DNA of 55,883 nucleotides, taken from positions 1-55,883 of the forward strand of contig JBDRHL010000118.1 of assembly GCA_043816955.1 (NCBI GenBank). The letters run 5' to 3'. Shown one piece after another: positions 42,654-51,578 of the stretch. How positions within the stretch are numbered: position 1 is the first letter of the stretch; every line of letters starts with the position of its first letter. The notes under the pieces were generated by a model. The model had not been told where the DNA came from. It ran no database searches and saw only the letters and a program-made list of their open reading frames with translations. Both the position numbers and the translations under genes were made by a program. Source of the stretch: JBDRHL01 sp043816955 (GTDB lineage Bacteria > Planctomycetota > Phycisphaerae > Sedimentisphaerales > CAYZTY01).

Positions 42654-43478
42654 TCATCCCTGCCCTTCGGCATCCATGCTGACCCTTGCGATCACCATAG
42701 TCCCTGCCTCTTTCATCAACTCGCAAAGCGACTCTGTTTCTGCCTTGTTTCCGCTGAAAATCAGCGCCCCCTGGCATGTCGATGCGATATAACGCCGGTC
42801 CGGACTGCTCAGAAGATAAGGCGCGTTTATCAAAACCAGGTCAAACTTTTCCATCGCCTGCTTGACAAGCCCTGCAACGTTCATATGCCGCAGCTTGATG
42901 AAATTATGGCTTGGCCAAATCCACAGGTTTTCTAATTCGCTCTGGTACGATCGCGCCTGAAAGTCACTCTTCTGCCATTCCGAGTCAATCCCGAAAGCCT
43001 TCGCTAGTGCATCACGCCTCACATCCAGATCAATCAGAAAACATCGCTTTCCCCGCTTCGCTAACTCGATACCGCTGTTAACAGGAACTGTAATCGGCAG
43101 GGATGACACGTTTGCCCCTGCAAACAGAATAATCCTGCATTTCTTCTCCGCCGCAAGAATCCGTTCTGTAACCTCAACAGAGTTACCTAACACCGCTCCT
43201 TCAGCTATAGCGGTTTTGCCGCTTTTATTCCAGTTGTTGTTATTGCTGCATTTGTTTTTGCGGCGCCTCAGGAAAAACACCCCTAAGACAGCCGCCGCTA
43301 CTGCTGCAAGAAAAACCAGCACATAAACTGCCCACCCATGCGCAAGACCCATGATCCATGCAGCGCTGCCTATCATTTGCATGGAATAATGATCTTTCAA
43401 CCAGGATATGCTAGCCAAATGTATCACTTCATCCGCACTTGGTGATGGGTCGGACCGGCTGAACCATATATCCTGCAC
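42654..43478 (-). CDS. Membrane-anchored ParA/BY-kinase-like protein lacking a clear P-loop
   Basis: 274 residues, if the GTG at 43478 is used; an ATG at 43382 would give 242 and avoid overlap with the upstream gene. One helix (AVYVLVFLAAVAAAVLGVFFL, about 50-71) and a basic linker precede a SIMIBI-like domain (CRIILFAGANVSSLPITV, KRGKRCFLIDLDVRRDALAKAFG, KFDLVLINAPYLLSS). The A'-type Asp strand is intact, but the usual KGGxGKT loop is not there. Related tyrosine-kinase domains control polysaccharide export. This one may bind but not hydrolyse nucleotide. Confidence 0.6.
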   Translation of the reverse strand: MQDIWFSRSDPSPSADEVIHLASISWLKDHYSMQMIGSAAWIMGLAHGWAVYVLVFLAAVAAAVLGVFFLRRRKNKCSNNNNWNKSGKTAIAEGAVLGNSVEVTERILAAEKKCRIILFAGANVSSLPITVPVNSGIELAKRGKRCFLIDLDVRRDALAKAFGIDSEWQKSDFQARSYQSELENLWIWPSHNFIKLRHMNVAGLVKQAMEKFDLVLINAPYLLSSPDRRYIASTCQGALIFSGNKAETESLCELMKEAGTMVIARVSMDAEGQG

Positions 43479-44053
43479 AGCCGCTCAATATCCTCAGCTA
43501 CGATTGCTGCGATTATCTGATCAGATTGCGATTTGATGTCTTGTTTGTGATTGTCCTGCCCGATGTCCGGTTTGTTATTCATCTGCTTCTGCGAAGCCTC
43601 ACTTTTCTGTCCTGGCCCTTTTCTCCGCACAGAAGTGATTCTTCTCTGTTCCGCCATTATCTGCTCAGCAAGGTCAAATTTCGGTATCCCCCCTTGCTCT
43701 TGGCCGGGTTCTTCCTGCGTATCTGAACCCACTGGCATTTTGTCTTTGCTTTGCTCTCCTGCTGCCGTACCGGAACTATTGGTACCATCATCTTCACTGC
43801 CCAGCAGGGCCTCGATTTCACCCTCCAGCAATGCCGCTTGCTCCTCAAGCTGCTGTGAGATATTCTTTTGCGCCTTGATCTGGCCTGCCTTCTGCGTTTC
43901 TTCGGGTATATGAATATCTTCCACCGGTTCAATGTTATCCTCGACGGAGCTTCCTGATTTCAGGGAATCTTTCGAACCGGACGATCCAATCAAATCCCGC
44001 GCCCGAAGAATATCCTCATCCATATCCCTGCCTACATGGTCTTTACTATTCAC
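43424..44053 (-). CDS. Low-complexity acidic protein, partner of the ParA-like gene
   Basis: 209 residues, with no hydrophobic segment. It is rich in Glu, Gln, Ser and Lys, with a probable coiled coil (AQKNISQQLEEQAALLEGEIEALL). A short conserved-looking C-terminus (AAIVAEDIERLCRIYGSAGP) may fold. Its end overlaps the ParA-like frame by up to 55 bases, suggesting coupling. No family is recognised. It could be a cytoplasmic adaptor for the membrane-bound partner. Confidence 0.55.
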   Translation of the reverse strand: MNSKDHVGRDMDEDILRARDLIGSSGSKDSLKSGSSVEDNIEPVEDIHIPEETQKAGQIKAQKNISQQLEEQAALLEGEIEALLGSEDDGTNSSGTAAGEQSKDKMPVGSDTQEEPGQEQGGIPKFDLAEQIMAEQRRITSVRRKGPGQKSEASQKQMNNKPDIGQDNHKQDIKSQSDQIIAAIVAEDIERLCRIYGSAGPTHHQVRMK

Positions 44054-44340
44054 CGCTGGAGTCTCCGAATAACACCGTCATTGTACATCGCCATACGCCT
44101 TAAGGCAAGCCTGAATCCACATTAGTTTGCCTGCATTCCCTATTTTAACTTATAACGACCGTCAGTCCCATTGGAAAACACAATGCCTTGAATCTCAATC
44201 TGAAATATCCGCTGTCCTGACCTATGGGCTTATGGTATTTTATTCTTACTTTTTCTGCAGCGTTCACCAGCCAACCAGGCATATAAAGACTTCACCACTC
44301 CATTGTGTATATGTAAAGCAGCCGCAAAAGTTCATTAAAA

Positions 44341-45891
44341 TCACATCCGTGACAAGCTGCGCCATGAGCCACCGTCAGACTCTGGCAGCGCATCGGCAGC
44401 AGCAAAACTTTCACACCCTGCTTCGTACTCATGTGGAAGCGATTCGTCACCTTCCCATGCCTCCAGCACCGGCTTAAGCAGCCGCCAGGATACCTCAACG
44501 TCGTCCTGTCGCGTAAATAATGTCTGGTCGCCCAGCATACAGTCCAGCAATAACCGTTCATATGCATCCGGCGGCCTGGACCCGAAAACATCGCTGTAGT
44601 TAAAATTCAGATGCAGTATACTCATGCATGATTTGGAGCCGGGACGCTTGGCCTGAAAGCTCAACTGGATACCTTCTTTGGGCTGAATCTTAAGTATCAG
44701 CTCATTGGCAGGCAGTTCTTCAATACCCGATGACGCAAACATCGAGTGCGGGACCTTTTTGAAAACAATTGCTATTTCCGTAATCTTCTTCAGGAGTCGT
44801 TTGCCTGTCCGCACGTAGAACGGCACTGTTTTCCACCGCCAGTTGTCAATCAGAATCTTTGCACAGACATACGTTTCAGTTTTTGAATCACCCCTGACGC
44901 CTTCTTCATCCCGGTAGCCGGCCGCCGCTTTACCGTCTATCATGCCGGCTCTGTACTGCCCGCGGATAATACCGGTTTCCCAAGGCTCAAGAACAAAAGG
45001 ATGAATCGCCCGCAGGAGCTTGACTTTCTCATCACGTATCGACTCTGCCTGAAAAGAACCCGGAGGCTCCATCGCCGCCAGCGCAACCATGCTGAGCATA
45101 TGGTTCTGGAACATATCCCGCAGGGCGCCCGCCGAATCATAATATCCTGCCCGGCCCTCGATACCGGCTGACTCAGCGATTGTTATCTGAATATGATCGA
45201 TGTAGTTGCGGTTCCAGATCGGCTCGAAAATCGCGTTTGCAAAACGCAGCATCAGAATATTCTGTACCGTTTCCTTCCCAAGATAATGGTCTATACGATA
45301 TATCTGTGATTCATCGAAATATCTCCCTATTTGCGCATTCAGCTCAACCGCAGTCTGCAGATCACGTCCGAAAGGTTTTTCGATAAGAAGTTTCACGCCC
45401 CGTTTCGCATCACCTCGCTCGGATTGATTGAATCCTTGCTCCCCCAGGTGTCTGGCTATTGTGCCGTACAAACCAGGCGGCACTGCAAGATAATAAACAT
45501 AATTGCCCTTGACATCGTGCCTTCGGTCCAGTTCTCCTTGTCGTGCCATAATCTTTTTGTAAAATTCTGCATTGTCATATTCACCGCTGGCAAAGTAAAC
45601 CCTCTCAATGAAATTTTTAAGATCACCGTCGTCAATCTCATCACAAGTGTTTCTTATCGCCTGCTCCGCAATCTCCTGAAACTGCGCATCCGTCAGGGAT
45701 TTCCGGCCACAGCCCAGAAAGTAAAAACTTCTCGGCAGCAGATCATGTCTGAACAATTCAAACAAGCTGCCCAGAAGTTTGCGACGGGTAAGGTCGCCCG
45801 ATGCACCGAATACCACCAGCCCGCTCGGTGGTGCTGATATCTCAGCACACACCGCCTCATCAACCGTCAAAATTGATTTATAATCTGTCAT
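44341..45891 (-). CDS. zwf: Glucose-6-phosphate 1-dehydrogenase
   Basis: 516 residues. Oxidises glucose 6-phosphate to 6-phosphogluconolactone, making NADPH. The nucleotide-binding FGASGDLTRRKLLGSLFEL and the catalytic RIDHYLGKETVQNILMLRFAN are diagnostic; LLIEKPFGRDL is also present. The start at 45891 has GAGGAGG seven bases upstream; the longer frame to 45987 is not needed. It is the last gene of the NQR run, 16 bases after the unknown protein. NADPH from this enzyme could feed the peroxide and superoxide reductases upstream. Confidence 0.95.
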   Translation of the reverse strand: MTDYKSILTVDEAVCAEISAPPSGLVVFGASGDLTRRKLLGSLFELFRHDLLPRSFYFLGCGRKSLTDAQFQEIAEQAIRNTCDEIDDGDLKNFIERVYFASGEYDNAEFYKKIMARQGELDRRHDVKGNYVYYLAVPPGLYGTIARHLGEQGFNQSERGDAKRGVKLLIEKPFGRDLQTAVELNAQIGRYFDESQIYRIDHYLGKETVQNILMLRFANAIFEPIWNRNYIDHIQITIAESAGIEGRAGYYDSAGALRDMFQNHMLSMVALAAMEPPGSFQAESIRDEKVKLLRAIHPFVLEPWETGIIRGQYRAGMIDGKAAAGYRDEEGVRGDSKTETYVCAKILIDNWRWKTVPFYVRTGKRLLKKITEIAIVFKKVPHSMFASSGIEELPANELILKIQPKEGIQLSFQAKRPGSKSCMSILHLNFNYSDVFGSRPPDAYERLLLDCMLGDQTLFTRQDDVEVSWRLLKPVLEAWEGDESLPHEYEAGCESFAAADALPESDGGSWRSLSRM

Positions 45892-45907
45892 CGGTTTCCT
45901 CCTCGGC

Positions 45908-46390
45908 TTAATCATTGCAAAAAATAATTTCCACCAGCTTTCCTGGCTCCAGGCGAAACAGTGATCCTTTTCCTTCAAAAAATCCATGCTGACCGATCAT
46001 ATGCGTGTTCAGGTCGCTCCATCGGATGATTCGGCCGGACTTCACATCCCTGGCAATGGTTATCCTCTTGGCGTACCGCCCCTGATGAGGCCAGGGACAG
46101 ACGATCATACCCTTCCATTCATCAACCTTTACCTCAATCTTCCCCTCGACCACAACCGCCATCCCCAGTCGAGCTACACCTGCCGCCGTGATCTCGCGCA
46201 TTCGCCCGGCAATTTGTTCTTTCGTATAGCCCAGCCGACTGATTTGCACAGCGTCACAGGCGATAATCTCATCCAGGTCCCGGTTGTCCGAGCCGAGAAA
46301 ACCGCCTGCAACCAGCTTCGACGAACGAAGAATTTCTTCCAGCTTCTTTTTCTCTGGCGACCTCTTCAAATTTCCAGCCCTCAAATTCAC
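45908..46390 (-). CDS. Conserved-looking protein of unknown function
   Basis: 160 residues, soluble. The core has SKLVAGGFLGSDNRDLDEIIACDA, GRMREITAAGVARLG, and a Cys-Pro-Trp-Pro-His segment in MIVCPWPHQGRYAKRITIARD near 109-130 that could bind metal. No family is recognised. The ATG overlaps the nqrF stop (ATGA), so the two are translationally coupled, and zwf follows 16 bases later. Its position between an NADH-oxidising pump and an NADPH-producing enzyme suggests a redox-linked role, but this is context only. Confidence 0.65.
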   Translation of the reverse strand: MNLRAGNLKRSPEKKKLEEILRSSKLVAGGFLGSDNRDLDEIIACDAVQISRLGYTKEQIAGRMREITAAGVARLGMAVVVEGKIEVKVDEWKGMIVCPWPHQGRYAKRITIARDVKSGRIIRWSDLNTHMIGQHGFFEGKGSLFRLEPGKLVEIIFCND

Positions 46391-47487
46391 TCAAATTTAT
46401 CGTAAAAAATCCGCTCCTCGCTCATTCCCAGTTTTTTCAGAACCTCAATTGTTGCCTCAATCATACCAGGACTGCCGCATAGATACCCCTCACATTCTGA
46501 CGCGTTCCTGACATTTCGTTCTACCGCCTCGGTTACAAGTCCCTGCTCACCTGTCCATTTGGCTCCTTCCGGTAGAGAAGCTACAACCGGCACAAAAGTA
46601 AAATCCGCAAGATCGCGCTCAAATGCTCGCATCTGCTCCGCCAGGAACATATCTTTGATCGTGTTCGCACCGAAAAAGTAAGTCGCCCTGCGTTTGCTGC
46701 CTGTGTTTTTCATGTGATGCAGGATGCATTTTATCGGCGCCATGCCGGAACCGCCTGCCACAAAAATAACGGGACAGTCTGATTCACTTAATCTCAGATC
46801 GCCATAAGGCCCGTTCATCTTTACCGTATCACCCACTTTAAGATATTCAAAGCAGTATGTCGTACATATCCCGTCAGGAATCAGCCGTATTATCAGCTCG
46901 ATCGCTTCCTTATCCTGTGGGTCTGATGATATCGAATACGCCCTGTAAACCTCCTCACTGCTTTTTTCGTAAACCGGAGTAAGAAGCTGGACGTACTGGC
47001 CGGGAATAAACTCGAGCGAATCACCTTCCTTTAGTTTGAATCTGAACTGCTTGATGTCATAGGTAAGATCGACCATCTCTGCACACTCACATTCATGCTC
47101 CCGAACGTTTAGAATTTCCCGCGGGACCACCAGCTTAATGTCTTCGCGGATCTTAACCTGGCAGCTAAGCCTTACGCCTTGTTCTATTTCTTCCGCTGTA
47201 AGCAGGGGCGCCTCGGTCGGACCAAGCGGACCGGCGCCTGACAGTATCCGGCATTTGCAGTACGCGCAGGTTCCTCTGCCTCCGCATGCGCTTGGAATGA
47301 ATATGCCTTCATCACGCAGCGCTGAAAGCAGATCAGTGCCCCCTTTATGAACGAATTGCCGTTCTCCGTTTATATCGATTTCACATTCTCCGTAGTTTGC
47401 GATAAACCGCTCGCAGATAACCAGCGCACCTGCCAGCCCCGCCCCGATACCGCTTACAACTAAAACTGAAATGATTGTCGAAATCAT
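46387..47487 (-). CDS. nqrF: Na+-translocating NADH:quinone reductase subunit F
   Basis: 366 residues. The NADH-oxidising entry subunit: N-terminal helix (MISTIISVLVVSGIGAGLAGALVI), then a 2Fe-2S ferredoxin domain with CGGRGTCAYC (C68, C74, C77) and C109. An FAD/NADH reductase domain follows with YRAYSISS (FAD) and VFVAGGSGMAPIKCIL. The start is set at the ATG at 47487; a TTG at 47505 is also possible. Located in the inner membrane with its domains in the cytoplasm. It overlaps the unknown gene downstream. Confidence 0.92.
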   Translation of the reverse strand: MISTIISVLVVSGIGAGLAGALVICERFIANYGECEIDINGERQFVHKGGTDLLSALRDEGIFIPSACGGRGTCAYCKCRILSGAGPLGPTEAPLLTAEEIEQGVRLSCQVKIREDIKLVVPREILNVREHECECAEMVDLTYDIKQFRFKLKEGDSLEFIPGQYVQLLTPVYEKSSEEVYRAYSISSDPQDKEAIELIIRLIPDGICTTYCFEYLKVGDTVKMNGPYGDLRLSESDCPVIFVAGGSGMAPIKCILHHMKNTGSKRRATYFFGANTIKDMFLAEQMRAFERDLADFTFVPVVASLPEGAKWTGEQGLVTEAVERNVRNASECEGYLCGSPGMIEATIEVLKKLGMSEERIFYDKFE

Positions 47488-47519
47488 AATTAAAAACCGC
47501 GGCAAAAAACCAGCAACCG

Positions 47520-48110
47520 CTACTGCAAAACTCCCGTAAACCCAATGAACGCAAGCGCCATGAAACCTGCGATAATCAGTGTGATGCCGGGACCCTGAAG
47601 ACCTGCCGGAATCCGCTCTTCATGAAGCTTTTCTCTTATTCCCGCCATTGCCACTATTGCAAGCATCCACCCCAGCCCGCTTCCAAGACCATATCCTATC
47701 GTAACTGTGAAACTGTAATTCCGGATCACCATAAAAAGCGACACCCCCAGGATCGCGCAGTTGACCGTTATCAACGGCAGGAATATCCCCAGGTTCTGAT
47801 AAAGCCCCGGCGAATAACGATCGACCGTCATTTCCACAAGCTGCACAAATGCTGCAATTACTATGATGAACATGATGAACCTGAAAAACTCCAGCCCAAG
47901 CGGCACCAGCACATAATTGTACATAAGCCAGTTCAACGCTGATGTGCAGGCTAGTACAAACACCACCGCAGCGCCGAGCCTCAGCGCAGTCCTGACCTCA
48001 CGCGACACCGCCAGAAAAGGGCAAAGTCCCAGGAAATAGCTCAGCACCATATTACTCGTAAAAACTGCGGATACACACACGACAAAAGCGTTCCACATCT
48101 GGACTTTCAT
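47520..48110 (-). CDS. nqrE: Na+-translocating NADH:quinone reductase subunit E
   Basis: 196 residues with six membrane helices. NqrE/RnfA-type: AFVVCVSAVFTSNMVLSYFLGLCPFLAVS, then FLPLITVNCAILGVSLFM with the conserved Cys near the membrane centre. NqrD and NqrE together hold an iron-sulfur centre between their half-membrane helices. The ATG at 48110 overlaps the nqrD stop by four bases; the longer frame to 48209 is a shadow of nqrD. Confidence 0.9.
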   Translation of the reverse strand: MKVQMWNAFVVCVSAVFTSNMVLSYFLGLCPFLAVSREVRTALRLGAAVVFVLACTSALNWLMYNYVLVPLGLEFFRFIMFIIVIAAFVQLVEMTVDRYSPGLYQNLGIFLPLITVNCAILGVSLFMVIRNYSFTVTIGYGLGSGLGWMLAIVAMAGIREKLHEERIPAGLQGPGITLIIAGFMALAFIGFTGVLQ

Positions 48111-48733
48111 CTTTTTGCAGTACCTCCGAATAACCCGATTGTACGGAATAGCCATATCACACATGCCAGTGTAAAAAACGCGCCGGGCGGCATTACCATG
48201 ATAATCCACTTGTCCCAGACTGTTGAAAAGTAAGGCACCTCAACACCCATAAACGTTCCCATCCCCAGAACTTCACGCACCGTCGCAACGACAAGCAGCA
48301 CAAAGGAATACCCCAGCCCTGAGAACAAACCATCCAGTGCAGCGTAACCGGGGCTGTTCGAGCCGGCATAAGCCTCGCACCTGCCCATCACAATGCAGTT
48401 GGTGATAATAAGTCCCACGTAAGGCCCGAGGCTTCGACTCATATCAGGCCAGTACGCCTTCAGCGCCACGTCAACTACAATCACATAGAAAGCGATTATA
48501 AGCGTCTCCACCATCATCCGTATATTTCTGGGCGTCGCTTTGCGAAGCAGCGAAACCGTCATACAGCTCATCGTCAGCGTTAACGTCAGCGCAACACACA
48601 TAACAAGCGTATTCAGCACCAGGTTTGTTACCGCCAGCGTGCTGCATATCCCCAGGACCTGCCTGAATATCGGGTTGTTCCGCCAGAGTCCCTCAAGCAT
48701 AATCTCTTTTTGCTTCGCTGCTGTTCCTGTCAT
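48107..48733 (-). CDS. nqrD: Na+-translocating NADH:quinone reductase subunit D
   Basis: 208 residues, six membrane helices, NqrD/RnfE-type. LWRNNPIFRQVLGICSTLAVTNLVLNTLVMCVAL at the start and PYVGLIITNCIVMGRCEAYA with the iron-site Cys are typical. The ATG overlaps the nqrC stop by four bases. Works with NqrE in passing electrons across the membrane. Confidence 0.92.
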   Translation of the reverse strand: MTGTAAKQKEIMLEGLWRNNPIFRQVLGICSTLAVTNLVLNTLVMCVALTLTLTMSCMTVSLLRKATPRNIRMMVETLIIAFYVIVVDVALKAYWPDMSRSLGPYVGLIITNCIVMGRCEAYAGSNSPGYAALDGLFSGLGYSFVLLVVATVREVLGMGTFMGVEVPYFSTVWDKWIIMVMPPGAFFTLACVIWLFRTIGLFGGTAKR

Positions 48734-49344
48734 TCAAACTCACCCAAATCTCGCCATTTTCTTATCGAATCATTTATCAGCTTCTCAAGTCTTCCGCTTG
48801 TCTGCGTCGCCCCGGTAACTGCGTGTACCTCGTTTTCCGAAAGTTCTGCTGTGATCGGTCTGATCCGAATAGCCGCTGCTTCACCAAGTCTTTTTTTCAC
48901 AAATTGGTCCCTGAAGCCGGCTGTCATAATCTGTGCGCCAAGGCCGGGTGTTTCATTCTGCTCATAAAACGATATGCCTCGAATCGTTCTCTCGTCGTTC
49001 TCAAGCCCTATGAATCCCTTCATCGGCGCCCAGAAACCCTGCCCTGAAAGCGGGATCGCCAGCCCCTTCTGCCTGCCTTGTTCAACGAGACGATAAGCAC
49101 CGGCCTGTCCGGTGTCTGGCTCGACGATCTTTTCAAGAAAGATTTTATGTATCTCAATTCCTGATGCTCCTGCCGGACTTGCAATCCTAAGCGCCTCCAG
49201 CACCGCCCGTTCAAGCCCAAGACGTTTATTTGCCGCCACACGCTCGCCGGTAAACCCTGTAAGCCCGATCACTACCGAACTGAAAACCGCTGTCACAACA
49301 AACATATAAACCACGGGAAACCAGCTTTTTTCCTTCATGTTCAA
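48730..49344 (-). CDS. nqrC: Na+-translocating NADH:quinone reductase subunit C
   Basis: 204 residues. One N-terminal helix (FPVVYMFVVTAVFSSVVIGL) and a periplasmic FMN-binding domain. The covalent flavin site reads VHAVTGATQTSGRLEKLI, with the acceptor Thr after the SGAT-like motif. It is shorter than the usual 250 or so residues. An ATG/stop overlap links it to nqrB upstream and nqrD downstream. Requires an ApbE-type flavin transferase, not seen in this window. Confidence 0.9.
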   Translation of the reverse strand: MNMKEKSWFPVVYMFVVTAVFSSVVIGLTGFTGERVAANKRLGLERAVLEALRIASPAGASGIEIHKIFLEKIVEPDTGQAGAYRLVEQGRQKGLAIPLSGQGFWAPMKGFIGLENDERTIRGISFYEQNETPGLGAQIMTAGFRDQFVKKRLGEAAAIRIRPITAELSENEVHAVTGATQTSGRLEKLINDSIRKWRDLGEFE

Positions 49345-50411
49345 CCAGCCGCCTTCCTCTCCGGCTTCAACGCCTTGGTATGTTTTGAAAAGCTCTTCAC
49401 CGCGTAATCAAGTATCGGCGCAAACATATTCGCCAGAAGCAGCGAAAACATAAACCCGCCGGTAAATATCGAAAAATTCTTAATAACCGTTGTAGCAGCT
49501 GAAATGATTAACCCGTACATGATCTTGCCCACTTCGGTTTTCGGCGCACTTACCGGGTCTGTTGCCATGAAAAAAGCCCCGAACAGAAAGCCGCCGCTGC
49601 ACAGCGCTATACCTGCCCCGTAGAATCCCGGCACTGACAACATGCTCAGTAATTCATTTAGTACCGCATAGCTGATTATCACAGAGAGTATAATCGATCG
49701 GCTGGCAATCTTCTTATAAAACAGGTACAACCCGCCAAGGCAGATCAGGATAACATTCGTCACTCCCATCGATCCGCTTATCCTGCCCAGTATCAACGCC
49801 TTCAGCAGCGATGTTTTCCTCACGTATTGCTGCTGTCCATCTTCAATCCGAAACGGTATACTTTTCCCGGCGAACGGCTCTTTACTTCCTCTCGGCACAA
49901 GTTTACCCTGTTTCAGCAGCCCTACAGGAGAGGCGATTGTTACCGCATTCGGCTGCGCAGCAGTGCTCCAGCGATCCAGTGCCCCGGTCAAACCCTCCGC
50001 AGGCCTTGTCCACATCGACGTAAGGGCTATCGGAAAACAAATGTAAACGAAACACCGCCCAGCCATTGCAGGATTGAAAATATTCCGTGCCCATCCCCCG
50101 AAAACTTCCTTTGCGAACATGATTGAAACAACGCATGCGATTATCAGTACATGCCACGGAACGCCCGGCGGCAGGATAATCGCCAGAATAGTCGCTGTAA
50201 CAAATGCCGCCTCGCTTACAGGCTCTTTCCGCTTCCGACAGAAAATAAACTCTGTGCCGAAGCAGACTGTCCACGCAACCAGCACATTTGCCAGCGACCG
50301 CCACCCGAAATAATAAACACCTCCCAGAACACAAGGCACCATCGCGGCAATCACCTTGCGCATGATCGGCTGTCTCAAAAAAACATTCCTGTTGAGTCCG
50401 GTTTTCGCCAT
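49341..50411 (-). CDS. nqrB: Na+-translocating NADH:quinone reductase subunit B
   Basis: 356 residues with about ten helices. NqrB holds a covalent FMN and riboflavin and forms part of the sodium path. KEVFGGWARNIFNPAMAGRCFVYICFP is highly characteristic. The flavin-attachment region reads ISGSMGVTNVILICLGG, where GSxGxT contains the acceptor Thr. It is slightly shorter than the usual 400-plus residues. In most bacteria nqrA lies directly upstream; here rubredoxin is there instead, 68 bases away, so the Q-site subunit must be elsewhere or absent. Confidence 0.9.
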   Translation of the reverse strand: MAKTGLNRNVFLRQPIMRKVIAAMVPCVLGGVYYFGWRSLANVLVAWTVCFGTEFIFCRKRKEPVSEAAFVTATILAIILPPGVPWHVLIIACVVSIMFAKEVFGGWARNIFNPAMAGRCFVYICFPIALTSMWTRPAEGLTGALDRWSTAAQPNAVTIASPVGLLKQGKLVPRGSKEPFAGKSIPFRIEDGQQQYVRKTSLLKALILGRISGSMGVTNVILICLGGLYLFYKKIASRSIILSVIISYAVLNELLSMLSVPGFYGAGIALCSGGFLFGAFFMATDPVSAPKTEVGKIMYGLIISAATTVIKNFSIFTGGFMFSLLLANMFAPILDYAVKSFSKHTKALKPERKAAG

Positions 50412-50479
50412 CGCGAGGTTTTCCCGTTATTGCCGCAAACCTGCATTTCCTCCCACACCCGCCTGCCCTGCGGAGTAAA

Positions 50480-50641
50480 TCACTCTAACGGCTCGAACTC
50501 TTCTTTCGCAGCCCCGCATTCAGGACAGGACCAATCGTCCGGCAGGTCTTCGAATAACGTTCCGGCATCGATACCGTTATCCGGATCGCCAACCGCAGGA
50601 TCATAAATATAGCCGCAAACAGTACATCTGTACTTTGTCAT
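50480..50641 (-). CDS. Rubredoxin
   Basis: 53 residues, MTKYRCTVCGYIYDPAVG at the start and WSCPECGAAKEEFEPLE at the end. The two CxxCG knuckles (C6, C9, C39, C42) bind one iron. Rubredoxin passes single electrons to rubrerythrin, flavodiiron protein and superoxide reductase, all encoded just upstream. The stop is TGA at 50480-50482. It is a short gene easily missed by length filters. It comes between the ferritin-like gene and nqrB. Confidence 0.95.
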   Translation of the reverse strand: MTKYRCTVCGYIYDPAVGDPDNGIDAGTLFEDLPDDWSCPECGAAKEEFEPLE

Positions 50642-50677
50642 TTCCGCACTTCCTTTCCGCTTTGATTGGCAAAATCT

Positions 50678-51169
50678 CTACTTCAGTTCATTCAGTTTCT
50701 TCTGCAGCATCGCCACGTGACTCATCTCTTCCCGGATGACAGCCCTGATTTTCTCTTTACCGTGTCTGGCAGATACCGATTCTTCCATCCCGAGATAAAA
50801 CTCTATCGACCCGCGCTCCGCCTTAATTGCACAGTTGAGTATCTCATCGATGCTTTCGTGTCCCGTCAACTCCATCTCAGGTGCCGCCATGCCTTCCCAG
50901 CCGTGACTGTCCGATATCGCCTGCAGGTAATAAACTATCTCATTATCCGGATCAAAAACCGTCTTTGCCTCTTCTTCCGCGGTAAGTTCCTTGCGCATCT
51001 CGATAAATGTCTGCTCGTGGCTCGCCTCTGTTTCACTCATCTCAATAAGCAGATTTTTTACCCCTTCATTTCTGGCGTTCTTTGCTGCGCTTTTGTAGAA
51101 TTTAACTCCGTTCCGCTCGATCTGTTCTGCCATTTCGAATACTTCACCTGCGCTGAACTGTATACTCAT
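50678..51169 (-). CDS. Ferritin-like diiron protein (rubrerythrin family)
   Basis: 163 residues, a four-helix bundle with the ferritin-like metal ligands: ERNGVKFYKSAAKNA, ETEASHEQTFIEM, KAERGSIEFYLGM and EEMSHVAMLQK. It lacks the C-terminal rubredoxin domain of classical rubrerythrin. It probably reduces peroxide or stores iron. The ATG at 51169 overlaps the superoxide reductase stop by four bases. Shine-Dalgarno GGAG is just upstream. Confidence 0.85.
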   Translation of the reverse strand: MSIQFSAGEVFEMAEQIERNGVKFYKSAAKNARNEGVKNLLIEMSETEASHEQTFIEMRKELTAEEEAKTVFDPDNEIVYYLQAISDSHGWEGMAAPEMELTGHESIDEILNCAIKAERGSIEFYLGMEESVSARHGKEKIRAVIREEMSHVAMLQKKLNELK

Positions 51170-51549
51170 TGTAATTCTCCTTTCCACAACCCGTGAAGGT
51201 TGCAATATTCCCTTGCCGTCACAGTCTCTGCCTCAACGGCAAAAATCGCCTCAGGCACGCTGCCGGGCTTCAGAAACTCCCGATACGCCTTGTTTCCCGC
51301 CAGAAGCTCGATCCACTCGATGTAGTGCTTCTCTTCCATCGGATGGGCAGTGCTTCCCACCCTGACCTTGAAGCCGCCTGAAATCTTTTCGATTACCGGA
51401 ACGTGTTTTTCTTTCGCTGCATCGACCGTGTTCTCTACGTATAGCTTCATTGGCTGACCGCAGCAGACAAGCTCGCCCGGACCTTCATGAAGAACTTCCA
51501 CAATATTCCCGCACTCTTCGCATTTGTAAATCCCAAGCCGTTTTGCCAT
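51166..51549 (-). CDS. dfx: Desulfoferrodoxin (superoxide reductase, two-iron type)
   Basis: 127 residues. The N-terminal desulforedoxin domain has KCEECGN and LVCCGQPM (C10, C13, C29, C30). The catalytic Fe(His)4Cys domain has EKHVPVIE, GSTAHPMEEKHYIEWIEL and EYCNLHGLW, the last carrying the Cys and one His ligand. Reduces superoxide to hydrogen peroxide in the cytoplasm without making oxygen. Rubredoxin downstream is the likely electron donor. Confidence 0.95.
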   Translation of the reverse strand: MAKRLGIYKCEECGNIVEVLHEGPGELVCCGQPMKLYVENTVDAAKEKHVPVIEKISGGFKVRVGSTAHPMEEKHYIEWIELLAGNKAYREFLKPGSVPEAIFAVEAETVTAREYCNLHGLWKGELQ

Positions 51550-51578
51550 GATTGATCTCCTTCAAAATCAATATCGTT

